Source of the DNA: Paraglaciecola mesophila | GTDB lineage: Bacteria; Pseudomonadota; Gammaproteobacteria; Enterobacterales; Alteromonadaceae | Direction of reading: 5' to 3' | NCBI RefSeq assembly: GCF_009906955.1 | Contig: NZ_CP047656.1 | Location: 372,001-436,000, forward strand | Length of the DNA stretch: 64,000 bases | In this document: one piece after another, positions 37,275 to 45,486 of the stretch | Numbering within the stretch: position 1 is the first letter of the stretch | Layout: the number at the start of each line of letters is the position of its first letter | Made by a program: the position numbers and the translations under genes | The notes under the pieces: model-generated | Told to the model about the DNA's origin: nothing | The model's database searches: none | Seen by the model: the letters and a program-made list of their open reading frames with translations, nothing else

Positions 37275-38456
37275 ATGAAAGAAGCAGTCATAGTATCAAC
37301 CGCAAGAACCCCCATAGGCCGCGCTTACAAAGGGGCTTTCAACAATCTTGAAGCGCCAAGCATGGGTGGTCACGCTATTCGTGAAGCAGTGAAAAGAGCG
37401 GGCATCGACCCTGCATCAGTTGATGATGTCATCATGGGTAGCGCATTAACACAAGGCAGTGGTGGGATGAATATCGGTCGTTTAGCGGGTCTTGCTGGCG
37501 GCTTGCCTACGTCTGTTTCAGGGATGACCCTAGACCGCCAATGTAGCTCAGGTATGTATGCTATTGCGACCGCCGCCAAGCATATTATCACTGATAATGT
37601 ACCTGTGATGGTAGCGGGCGGACTTGACCAAATCAGTTTGGTGCAAAATAAATACATGAATACCCATCGTATGGTGGATCCTGCGTTGGCAAAAATGCAT
37701 AAAAATATCTACATGCCAATGTTGCAAACCGCTGAAGTGGTTGCCGCTCGTTATGGTATTGAGCGTGACGCGATGGATGAATACGCATTGCAAAGCCAAA
37801 TGCGTACGGCAGCGGGTCAGGCTGCAGGTAAGTTTGACGATGAAATCGTACCGGTAACTGCCACTAAAGTGGTGGTTGACCGGGAAACCAAAGAAGAAAG
37901 TTTTCAAGAAGTCACATTGAGCAAAGACGAAGGTAACCGCGCTGATACCACTATTGAAGGGTTGAAGAGTCTTAAGCCTGTGATCGAAGGCGGTGTGATT
38001 ACTGCGGGTAATGCGAGTCAGTTGTCTGATGGTGCATCTGCTAGTGTATTGATGGATTCTAAATTAGCTGAGCAGCAAAACTTGACGCCACTGGGTGCTT
38101 ATCGTGGTATCGCAGTGGCTGGTTGTGAGCCAGATGAAATGGGCATAGGGCCTGTATTTGCTATTCCTAAGTTGCTTAAACAACACGGCTTAACCATGAA
38201 CGATATAGGCTTGTGGGAGCTAAACGAAGCATTTGCTGTACAGGTTATGTATTGCCGCGACAAGTTAGGCATTCCTGATGAATTGCTGAATGTAAACGGT
38301 GGCGCGATTTCAATTGGTCACCCTTATGGTATGAGTGGCGCGCGAATGGTGGGTCATGCACTTATCGAAGGTAAGCGCCGTGGTGCAAAATATGTCGTGT
38401 GCACCATGTGTATTGGCGGTGGCATGGGCGCTGCTGGTTTATTCGAAGTTTATTAA
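37275..38456 (+). CDS. Acetyl-CoA acyltransferase (3-ketoacyl-CoA thiolase)
   Basis: A 393-residue thiolase that cleaves 3-ketoacyl-CoA to acetyl-CoA and a shortened acyl-CoA. The nucleophile Cys is in [12 protein letters not shown] (near residue 90), the His is in [16 protein letters not shown] and the second Cys is in [18 protein letters not shown] start at ATG 37275, giving [20 protein letters not shown] with AAGAGAG upstream; an upstream in-frame extension from 37221 overlaps the previous gene and lacks family similarity. It sits between the bifunctional enzyme and an acyl-CoA dehydrogenase in one operon. Confidence 0.94.
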   Translation: MKEAVIVSTARTPIGRAYKGAFNNLEAPSMGGHAIREAVKRAGIDPASVDDVIMGSALTQGSGGMNIGRLAGLAGGLPTSVSGMTLDRQCSSGMYAIATAAKHIITDNVPVMVAGGLDQISLVQNKYMNTHRMVDPALAKMHKNIYMPMLQTAEVVAARYGIERDAMDEYALQSQMRTAAGQAAGKFDDEIVPVTATKVVVDRETKEESFQEVTLSKDEGNRADTTIEGLKSLKPVIEGGVITAGNASQLSDGASASVLMDSKLAEQQNLTPLGAYRGIAVAGCEPDEMGIGPVFAIPKLLKQHGLTMNDIGLWELNEAFAVQVMYCRDKLGIPDELLNVNGGAISIGHPYGMSGARMVGHALIEGKRRGAKYVVCTMCIGGGMGAAGLFEVY

Positions 38457-38504
38457 ATTTTAGGCGCCTTATACAAGGCGCTAAAATGTTAAAGAGGTTA
38501 CTAA

Positions 38505-40307
38505 ATGGAAGGTTATAAAGCGCCGCAAAAAGATGCATTGTTCGTCATGAATGAATTATTAGGCTTTGAGAAGCATTACGCTGATCTTGGTTTTGAAGAT
38601 GCATCACCGGATATGGTTGAAGCGATTTTTTCTGAAGCTGCAAAGTTCAGTGAAAATGTACTTGCACCGCTTAATGCGGTAGGTGATGAAGAAGGCTGTA
38701 CCTGGGAAAACTCAGTGGTCACCACACCTACAGGATTTAAAGACGCTTATCAGCAATATGTTGAAGGCGGTTGGCCATCAATGACGCACCCAGCTGAATT
38801 CGGCGGTCAAGAGTTACCTTATTCGCTGTCATCTGCTTTAGGTGAGTGGCTCTCAGGTGCGAACCACTCTTGGGCTATGTACCCAGGTTTGAGTCAAGGT
38901 TGTATGGCAACCCTTGAAGCCCATGGCACAGACGAACAGAAGAAGATGTTCTTGCATAATTTAGTTGCAGGAACATGGACAGGCACTATGTGTTTGACTG
39001 AATCTCACTGTGGTTCTGACTTGGGCATGTTAAAAACCAAAGCGGTAAAGAATGATGATGGTAGCTATAGCTTAACCGGCACTAAGATTTTTATCTCAGC
39101 GGGTGAGCATGATATGTCTGAAAATATCGTGCATATCGTGATTGCACGTTTACCTGATGCTCCTGAAGGGACAAAAGGCATATCTCTGTTTGTTGTACCC
39201 AAGTTTAACGTCACCGCTGATGGCGAAATTGAAGATCGTAACGCGGTGACATGTGGTTCGATTGAACACAAAATGGGGATTAAAGGCTCAGCGACCTGCG
39301 TGATCAACTTTGATGGCGCTAAAGGTTATTTGGTGGGGACTGAAAACCGCGGCTTGAACTGCATGTTTACCTTTATGAACTCTGCACGCATTGGTACCGG
39401 TCTTGAAGGGTTGGCATCTAGCGAAACGGCATTCCAAGGAGCACTTGCATACGCAAAAGATCGCGTGCAATTTCGTTCAATGAAAGGGGTACAAAACCCT
39501 GATGGCCCTGCAGATCCTATTATAGTGCACCCTGATGTGCGTCGTATGTTGCTTACCCAAAAAGCCTTTGCTGAGGGGAATCGTGCACTTGCTATTTACG
39601 CCATGAAACTGGTTGATATTACGCTGTACAGTAAAGATGAAGCGGCTAAGCAAATCAGTGAAGCGAAACTCGCTTTCCTCACGCCAATTGTTAAGGCATT
39701 TTTGACCGAAACAGCCCAAGAGTCGACCAGCTATGGCATGCAGGTGTACGGCGGACACGGCTTCATCAAAGAGTGGGGGATGGAGCAGCTTGCTCGTGAT
39801 ACGCGTATTTGTACCATGTACGAAGGCACAACGGGTATTCAAGCCATTGATTTGTTGGCGCGTAAAATTGTTGGCTCAAACGGAAAACTGCTAGAAGTAT
39901 TTACCCAAGAAATACGGGACTTCTGCGTAAGCATTCGCGATAAAGGCCAATTTAATGCGTGGTCAAACGCGATTGAAGTGCATTTAGACGAGTGGAAGCA
40001 GATCACGGTTGATATTACCAAACGTGCTGCGCAAAACCCAGACGAACTAGGTGCTGCGTCGGTGGATTACCTTATGTACTCAGGTTACGTAACGGTCGGG
40101 TATTTCTGGCTTAAAATGGCTGTACTGGCCCAAGAAAAACTTGATGCAGGGACTGATAATGCAGCGTTCTATGAAGCGAAACTGCATACCGCTAAGTTTT
40201 ACTTTGACCGGTTATTAACGCGTACTCGCTCGCTTGTGTCCGCTATGGAAACAGGTGCTGATAGCCTAATGAGTATGCCGGTTGACCAATTCGACCTAGG
40301 TGCATAA
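38505..40307 (+). CDS. Acyl-CoA dehydrogenase, long (600-residue) type
   Basis: A flavoprotein that introduces the 2,3 double bond into acyl-CoA. It has MCLTESHCGSDLGMLKTKA with the FAD-binding segment, GTKIFISAGEHDM, and YGGHGFIKEWGMEQLARDTR with a downstream MYEGTTGIQAIDL that holds the catalytic Glu. The N-terminal extension and C-terminal helical domain match 590-600 residue enzymes such as DmdC (3-methylmercaptopropionyl-CoA dehydrogenase) and FadE-like homologues. The C-terminal domain makes it unlike short AcdA-type enzymes. Given the neighbours, medium- or long-chain acyl-CoA is most likely. A DMSP-derived substrate remains possible, since marine relatives do this. Confidence 0.88.
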   Translation: MEGYKAPQKDALFVMNELLGFEKHYADLGFEDASPDMVEAIFSEAAKFSENVLAPLNAVGDEEGCTWENSVVTTPTGFKDAYQQYVEGGWPSMTHPAEFGGQELPYSLSSALGEWLSGANHSWAMYPGLSQGCMATLEAHGTDEQKKMFLHNLVAGTWTGTMCLTESHCGSDLGMLKTKAVKNDDGSYSLTGTKIFISAGEHDMSENIVHIVIARLPDAPEGTKGISLFVVPKFNVTADGEIEDRNAVTCGSIEHKMGIKGSATCVINFDGAKGYLVGTENRGLNCMFTFMNSARIGTGLEGLASSETAFQGALAYAKDRVQFRSMKGVQNPDGPADPIIVHPDVRRMLLTQKAFAEGNRALAIYAMKLVDITLYSKDEAAKQISEAKLAFLTPIVKAFLTETAQESTSYGMQVYGGHGFIKEWGMEQLARDTRICTMYEGTTGIQAIDLLARKIVGSNGKLLEVFTQEIRDFCVSIRDKGQFNAWSNAIEVHLDEWKQITVDITKRAAQNPDELGAASVDYLMYSGYVTVGYFWLKMAVLAQEKLDAGTDNAAFYEAKLHTAKFYFDRLLTRTRSLVSAMETGADSLMSMPVDQFDLGA

Positions 40308-40334
40308 CGCGCTCCATCATTAACAGAGTGAACT

Positions 40335-40370
40335 AAGGCGAACGTCTTTTTATAAGCGTTCGCCTTTTTT
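40335..40370 (+). terminator. Intrinsic terminator inside the beta-oxidation operon region
   Basis: AAGGCGAACG (40335-40344) pairs perfectly with CGTTCGCCTT (40357-40366), followed by T's to 40370. It ends just before the ribosome site (AAAAGG) of the next gene, so the downstream hydrolase is probably expressed from read-through or its own promoter. Confidence 0.85.
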
Positions 40371-40386
40371 ATAAAAGGTACATACG

Positions 40387-41313
40387 ATGCCAATGACTCA
40401 TCATTATGCCGATATTAATGGCATATCACTGCATTATGTTGAAGCGACGTGTCTTAGTGACGAACCAAGCCCAGATACCTTGGTCTTTCTGCACGGATTT
40501 CCAGAATATTGGGGCACGTGGCAAGTGCAAATCGACTATTTTCGTCAACAATATCGTGTCATCGTGCCAGATTTAATGGGCTACAACTTAAGCGATAAAC
40601 CCAAAGACGCTAGCGCCTATAGTGTGCCAAATTTGATTACTTTATATGCACAGTTTGTGAAAACCATCAGTCAAAATAAAGCGGTGCACCTCGTTGCTCA
40701 TGACTGGGGTGGGGCGATTGCGTGGCCATTGGCCGCGTTTCATTCTGCCCTTTTTGGTAAATTAGTGATTTTAAACGCCGCTCACCCGAGCACGTTTACT
40801 CGAGAAATGGCAGTTAATCCAGAGCAACAGATAAAAAGCGCGTACATTCATCGTCTCATCGCTGACAAGGGTGTTGAGTATGTTGAACAAAATGACTTTT
40901 GTATGCTCAAGGACATGTTGTTTGACGGTATGCATGAAACGCAATTCAGCGAACGGCAAAAGGCCGAATACCTGCGCGCATGGAAGCAACCCGGTGCCGT
41001 GAACGGTATGTTGCAATATTATCGCGCTATGCCGCAGTTACCGCCTGAGCCTTCATCGTCGACTAATGATGTAACGACTCTGCAAGGATCGCTTGACGCC
41101 ACGAATGTAAAGATCCCGCATATTCGTATTGAATTACCCACACTTATATTGTGGGGGGAACAAGACGAAGCGTTTGTCACAGGCATTTTAAATGGCATAG
41201 AGCACTATGTACCGGATTGCCAAATCAAACGTTTTGCTGATGCTACCCATTGGTTACATCATGAAAAGCCAGATGAAGTTAATGCTGCTATCGAACATTT
41301 TATAAATAACTAG
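40387..41313 (+). CDS. Epoxide-hydrolase-like alpha/beta hydrolase
   Basis: A 308-residue alpha/beta hydrolase. HGFPEYWGTW (from residue 36) is the oxyanion motif of epoxide hydrolases. The nucleophile is D106 in VAHDWGGAIAW and the cap segment WKQPGAVNGMLQYYRA has the lid-tyrosine pattern YYR. The acid is in LWGEQDEAF and the catalytic His in DATHWLHHEKP. The second Trp needed by dehalogenases is not evident. The likely reaction is epoxide to diol; fluoroacetate dehalogenase-like activity is an alternative. It is co-oriented with the beta-oxidation genes but lies behind a strong terminator. An ATG six bases in is an alternative start. Confidence 0.78.
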   Translation: MPMTHHYADINGISLHYVEATCLSDEPSPDTLVFLHGFPEYWGTWQVQIDYFRQQYRVIVPDLMGYNLSDKPKDASAYSVPNLITLYAQFVKTISQNKAVHLVAHDWGGAIAWPLAAFHSALFGKLVILNAAHPSTFTREMAVNPEQQIKSAYIHRLIADKGVEYVEQNDFCMLKDMLFDGMHETQFSERQKAEYLRAWKQPGAVNGMLQYYRAMPQLPPEPSSSTNDVTTLQGSLDATNVKIPHIRIELPTLILWGEQDEAFVTGILNGIEHYVPDCQIKRFADATHWLHHEKPDEVNAAIEHFINN

Positions 41314-41385
41314 CGTTGTTCGGCGGTTTACATAGTCGCTGAGCTTGCTCTATGAAACATGACCTCTCGTCGCACCAAGGCTATC

Positions 41386-42426
41386 TTATTGATGTGTGTC
41401 AGGGTCGCGGGCAATCACTTGATTACGGCCATTTTCTTTAGCGAAATATAAGCGTTTGTCTGCTTTGGCGATTAATTGATTTAAGCTTTTACCGTCACGG
41501 CCATAAGTGGATAGCCCTGCACTTAGGGTGATGTGGATGTTGCATTTCGCGGTTGAAAACGGCGTGGTCATTAAGCGTTTACGTAGCGCTTCAATTTGCG
41601 CATAGCCTTCTTCTAAGTTGGTTGCCACCAGTAATAAAGCAAACTCTTCTCCACCAAATCTTGCCAGTAGGTCTGTTTTACGGGTGTTGGTTTTCAAAAA
41701 ATTAGCCACGTGACGCAAGGCTTCATCGCCCACGGAGTGCCCATGGACATCATTTATCGTTTTGAATAGGTCTAAATCAAAAAGCACTAAGGTTAAGGGC
41801 GCGTTGTGTCGAGTCGCTAACGCACTGAGTTGCTGAAATCCTTCATTTAACTTCATACGATTAGCGAGGCCTGTTAGCGGATCTGTTCCTGCTAGCGATA
41901 ACAAACGCGCTTCGTTTTGCTCTCGCGTTTTTTCATACACATGGGCAAATGCCATCATCAGTAATGCGCTGAGAATGACGTTGGCCGAAATCGCCACATT
42001 CAGTGAAAATTGCTGCTCGAGCGAAATAAAACGCCAGTGATAAGAGATAATTCCACACACAATAAAAATCGTCGAATAGAAAAATCCTAGCTTACGTCCA
42101 ACCAGCAAGTATGAAATAACCGGTATGGTCAATATCCACACGAAAATTGATTCAGACGACTGAGGTAGAGACAGGCCATAAACCATAATAATGAAAAAGG
42201 GCACGATATAGATGTTCACCCAGCGCTGAAAATGCACCGTGGTTTTAATGTACTTGAGTAATCCTAATGAAAATAAGCCATAGCCTAGTTCGATTGATGC
42301 AAGTAGCCATAAGCCGCGATAAAAATTAATTACCGAGAAAATGATCCCGCCGAATACGGTCACCATAAGTAACACGACCATGATATCCCTGCGGTACTTA
42401 TAATTCTGAACTAATTGTTCTGTCAT
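41386..42426 (-). CDS. Membrane-bound diguanylate cyclase
   Basis: A protein of about 346 residues that makes the second messenger c-di-GMP from two GTP. The N-terminal half has five or six hydrophobic helices and no recognised extracytoplasmic sensor domain. The C-terminal GGDEF domain starts GTDPLTGLANRMKLNEGF and has the active-site variant GGEEF, which is normally active. RKTD lies five residues before GGEEF and fits the inhibitory I-site RxxD, so product inhibition is expected. I start at the Met of MTEQLVQNYKYRRD (42426), because ten extra residues from 42456 do not look like part of the protein. It is a single gene; the signal is unknown. Confidence 0.88.
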   Translation of the reverse strand: MTEQLVQNYKYRRDIMVVLLMVTVFGGIIFSVINFYRGLWLLASIELGYGLFSLGLLKYIKTTVHFQRWVNIYIVPFFIIMVYGLSLPQSSESIFVWILTIPVISYLLVGRKLGFFYSTIFIVCGIISYHWRFISLEQQFSLNVAISANVILSALLMMAFAHVYEKTREQNEARLLSLAGTDPLTGLANRMKLNEGFQQLSALATRHNAPLTLVLFDLDLFKTINDVHGHSVGDEALRHVANFLKTNTRKTDLLARFGGEEFALLLVATNLEEGYAQIEALRKRLMTTPFSTAKCNIHITLSAGLSTYGRDGKSLNQLIAKADKRLYFAKENGRNQVIARDPDTHQ

Positions 42427-42799
42427 TATCCATCTCATACCACTTTTGCATTGCAAGCACCCGTAAACGGGCGTAAAGCAATCGTGGATCCATTGTATTT
42501 ATAACGCAATTAACACAATTGCCGAAATTACTGCTACTAACGCGACTTCATACCTTCAGCGTGATATTGCTGAGCTTGTTTGAACATAACCATTACGACT
42601 CAAGTTATCAATAATTAACGGGGATATTGCGCAAGTATAACAGGAGGTTAAAAGCAAGTTTTTGTGTGGGGTGGCGGTATATATTTACCGGTTAGAATAG
42701 GCATGTGGGGAAAAAAACGGCCTCAAATGAGGCCGGCTGCTAAGGCGTCAAGTTGCGTTACCTGACTTGCCATGTTGAAACTATTGGTAATTTCTGGGC
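42427..42799. other. Spacer with the terminator of the DUF3718 gene
   Basis: Apart from the terminator at 42711-42735 I see nothing certain here. The diguanylate cyclase promoter must lie in the left part. Part of it, near 42670-42700, is GC-poor and unstructured. Confidence 0.4.
42711..42735 (-). terminator. Intrinsic terminator of the DUF3718 gene
   Basis: On the minus strand, CGGCCTCA and TGAGGCCG pair perfectly around two bases and are followed by seven T's. It lies 65 bp past the DUF3718 stop codon. Confidence 0.9.
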
Positions 42800-43195
42800 C
42801 TATATCCGGTCGTTCAAAACTGCAACAATGGGCGAATTGGTTAAACCATTTTCACTTGCCCAAGCCACTACCGTTTTGCCGTCTGTTTCCGGTGAACTCA
42901 ACTCGCTTTTTGGCATTTTCTTCACCATTAAGGTGCCTGTTTCGACTGCATCATTTAACATTGCCGTGCGGATTAAGCTGTTGCCACCGCAAGTAATGCC
43001 TGAGTAGTAATCTTGTAATTTAAGGCGGTAATCAGACTGGACGCGCTTCATTTTTTTACGCAGCTCGCTTTTATCATCCGCTTTAACGATTGTACAAATA
43101 TTTTGCAGTGCTTCTGCAACGTCAGCCTGTGCTGGAGCAGCAAGCACAATAGAAGTAGCGGCGATAGCGATAGAAGTTTTAACAATTTTCAACAT
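42800..43195 (-). CDS. DUF3718 exported small protein
   Basis: A 131-residue protein beginning MLKIVKTSIAIAATSIVLAA with a cleavable signal peptide (APAQA). The mature part has two cysteines (NICTIVK and GITCGGNSLIRTA) that could form a disulfide, and a helical middle. The pattern fits the DUF3718 family of Alteromonadales and Vibrionales, from memory; the function is unknown. The start at 43195 has GAGGAA upstream; a longer in-frame start at 43255 would add 20 residues before the signal. It has its own terminator. Confidence 0.7.
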   Translation of the reverse strand: MLKIVKTSIAIAATSIVLAAPAQADVAEALQNICTIVKADDKSELRKKMKRVQSDYRLKLQDYYSGITCGGNSLIRTAMLNDAVETGTLMVKKMPKSELSSPETDGKTVVAWASENGLTNSPIVAVLNDRI

Positions 43196-43657
43196 GGTCA
43201 ATTCCTCAGTAATGTGTAATAAGTATCTCGATTTGATGGGTCTATTAAACGTCATCTAATTCGATTAAAAAATCTACAAGCTAATACTTTGGTATAAGAG
43301 TTAATACCTTCGGTTACTCACTTCGGTTAATGAGACAGAAACTGCTGGAAAATAGCCTTTGAATGTCATTGACTAAAGACCAATGAAAATAAAGCTAGGA
43401 AAGGGGCTAGCTGTATGCGCTTAGCCAAGATGCATTTAAGGATCCTATTTCGGCTGTAGTGACATTTACTGATAATTTGATGTCGCTCTATAAGGATGAT
43501 GAAGCTTTTGTGGTGGGTGAACAAGAGTCGCTATTCGAACATAGTCATGTGGCTGGCATCTTTAAGAAGTCTCTGAAGTTGGCTTATCACGTATGTGTAG
43601 ATGCTAATGTGTTGAGCCGCTCATGCTAGAAATACACAGTTGAACGGCTTATTTGAA
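43196..43657. other. Gene-poor spacer
   Basis: This 462-bp gap contains the DUF3718 promoter, an open but start-less plus-strand frame (annotated separately) and no recognisable terminator for the permease gene that ends at 43658. No RNA gene is seen. Confidence 0.5.
43411..43629 (+). pseudogene. Possible gene remnant: 72-codon open frame without a normal start
   Basis: Starting right after a stop at 43408-43410, the frame runs LYALSQDAFKDPISAVVTFT and continues through VVGEQESLFEHSH and KSLKLAYHVCVDANVLS to a TAG at 43627-43629. It contains no ATG before the twenty-fifth codon or so, and no ribosome site. The composition looks protein-like. I recognise no family. It could be the tail of a decayed gene or chance. 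Confidence 0.25.
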
Positions 43658-45400
43658 CTAGCGCGTGAGTGTTTTGATCAGTGCACTGTGTTCAGGAAAC
43701 GTACTTACGAGCTCGTCTTGCTCAGCGAGTTGCATGTCTTCGTATTCAAAGCCTGGGGCAACCGCTTCACCAATCAAACCGTACCCGTATTCACCGGTCG
43801 TAGATATTTTCGATGCTTTCCAAGTTCCGCCTTTTACTACCATTTGCATTTCATGGCCTTGGGTTGGGTCTGGGCCGAGTACGTGGGTTTCAAGGCTGCC
43901 GTCCTGATTGAGCAAATAGTAAGTGATTGGGTCACCGACATGGAAGTAATGCATGATGTCAGAGCGGTTCATGTGAAAATGACCAACAGGCGATTTTGCG
44001 CTGAGTAAATAGTAGATTGAGGTCATGTTGACGCGATCCCCATGGGCGGTGCTTAACAATGGGCGATGATCTGCTTTAAATGTTTGACGAAAAAAACCAC
44101 CTTCGACGTGTCCGGTTAAGTTTAACGATTTAATTAGCTCTTCGGCGCTTAGTTTGGCATCCACAGGCTCAGTCGTTGGCGTCATTAATTGATCTAACGT
44201 ATCTTCATCGGGAGCAACTTTCGAAGCTTCATAGGGTAGGGCGTCTTTGTAGGTGCTCCAATTCGCGACTATGTCATTGACCACGACACTGCCGACGTTA
44301 TAAGCAGACTCAAGGGCTGATTGCATACCAGCGTAGCCGTTTTCACCGCTTTCCATGGCGAGGTTCTCAGCGGCGGTTAAGCTGTCAGGCTGCATGGCAT
44401 AGTTACTGGCGGCGCGCAAAACCATAAAGCGCGACTTATCGACTTTATTCGCATTATCAAGGTAAATCATCGATTGGTAGCTGCCAGTGTCTTCCATACC
44501 AGAGGTGACAAAGTTTGCTTGTCCGTTACTCCAATATTTTGTCCAATCGTTTGCCCAATCATTTAACAACTTACCATGCCAAAACGTTGCGGCAGCCATA
44601 TGATCACCGATGAGTACGAATGGACGTTTGCGAGCATTGGGGTAGTTGAGGTATTTCTCACGCAACTCATACATGGCTGGGTAATCACTAAGAGCAGTAT
44701 CCTTGCTCAATTCATAGGCCCACTTTGTTAGCTTGGTATTGAGCTGATAAGCTTCGCCATTTATGGCCTGAACTGGTTCAACACTTGGCTGTGCATTATC
44801 CTCAAAACTTGATTCTGAATTAGCCTCTGAGTGAGATTGAATTGGCTCTACACTAAACAAAGGAAAGTAACCGCTGTTCCAATCGTTAGGAATTTCACGG
44901 CCGTCTATTTCGTGAGCTAAGTCACCATCAATTAACCAATTCGCCCATACCGCAGAGCCAATGGATGCGTCCTGAGGATCCACCCCAGCAATGCCAGCGA
45001 CTAACCAATATGCGTGGGTTAAATCAAAACGTGGATCTAAGCCCAAGGCCATAATAGCCGCAGCTGCTTTTGCTGTGCCCATACCAGTAACGATACCCAT
45101 AACGCCCGTCTCTTCATTGACGTAAATATCGTGGTGAGACAAGGGAAATGGATAACGCGTATTAAGGTTTTGGCCTTCTTTCCACATTTGAAACTCACCT
45201 GGTTTGTCATCGTCGTCTTCGCCGATTTCAAACATAGTGACCACGACGACTTTTATTTCTAAAGGTTGAGTTTCTGACGTTTCAACCGCTCCGCTAGAAC
45301 TGTGTTGTGGCGCAGTCGCGGTTTGACAGCCGGTGATAAGTGCGCTGAGGAATAATATACTGGAGAGAGAAATGACAGAATTGGAGAACATTTTAAGCAT
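43658..45400 (-). CDS. Lipoprotein: purine nucleoside permease domain fused to a DUF985-type cupin
   Basis: A predicted lipoprotein of about 580 residues. The signal peptide LSSILFLSALITGCQTA has a lipobox with an acylated Cys. The first large part, IKVVVVTMFEIGEDD, GVMGIVTGMGTAKAAAAIMA and WLVAGIAGVDPQDASIGSAV, is the NUP (purine nucleoside permease) family, which has a nucleoside-phosphorylase-like fold. The C-terminal 160 residues, EGGFFRQTF then HFHMNRSDIMHYFHVGDPI, are a cupin_5/DUF985 domain. I do not know a described protein with this combination. It lies 86 bp after the TonB-receptor gene, facing the same way, within a purine cluster. The start at 45400 gives a proper signal peptide; 45442 is possible. 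Confidence 0.8.
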   Translation of the reverse strand: MLKMFSNSVISLSSILFLSALITGCQTATAPQHSSSGAVETSETQPLEIKVVVVTMFEIGEDDDDKPGEFQMWKEGQNLNTRYPFPLSHHDIYVNEETGVMGIVTGMGTAKAAAAIMALGLDPRFDLTHAYWLVAGIAGVDPQDASIGSAVWANWLIDGDLAHEIDGREIPNDWNSGYFPLFSVEPIQSHSEANSESSFEDNAQPSVEPVQAINGEAYQLNTKLTKWAYELSKDTALSDYPAMYELREKYLNYPNARKRPFVLIGDHMAAATFWHGKLLNDWANDWTKYWSNGQANFVTSGMEDTGSYQSMIYLDNANKVDKSRFMVLRAASNYAMQPDSLTAAENLAMESGENGYAGMQSALESAYNVGSVVVNDIVANWSTYKDALPYEASKVAPDEDTLDQLMTPTTEPVDAKLSAEELIKSLNLTGHVEGGFFRQTFKADHRPLLSTAHGDRVNMTSIYYLLSAKSPVGHFHMNRSDIMHYFHVGDPITYYLLNQDGSLETHVLGPDPTQGHEMQMVVKGGTWKASKISTTGEYGYGLIGEAVAPGFEYEDMQLAEQDELVSTFPEHSALIKTLTR

Positions 45401-45486
45401 AGTTTTACCATTAGATAAAAAAACAGGCATGCTATTTAGCATACCCGTCCGTTGGAATAAATCACTTATAAAAAATTTATGCGTGA

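Noticed and set aside
43640..44008. 122-codon frame opposite the permease-cupin gene
   Set aside because: It lies antisense to the conserved cupin coding sequence and has no recognisable family character.
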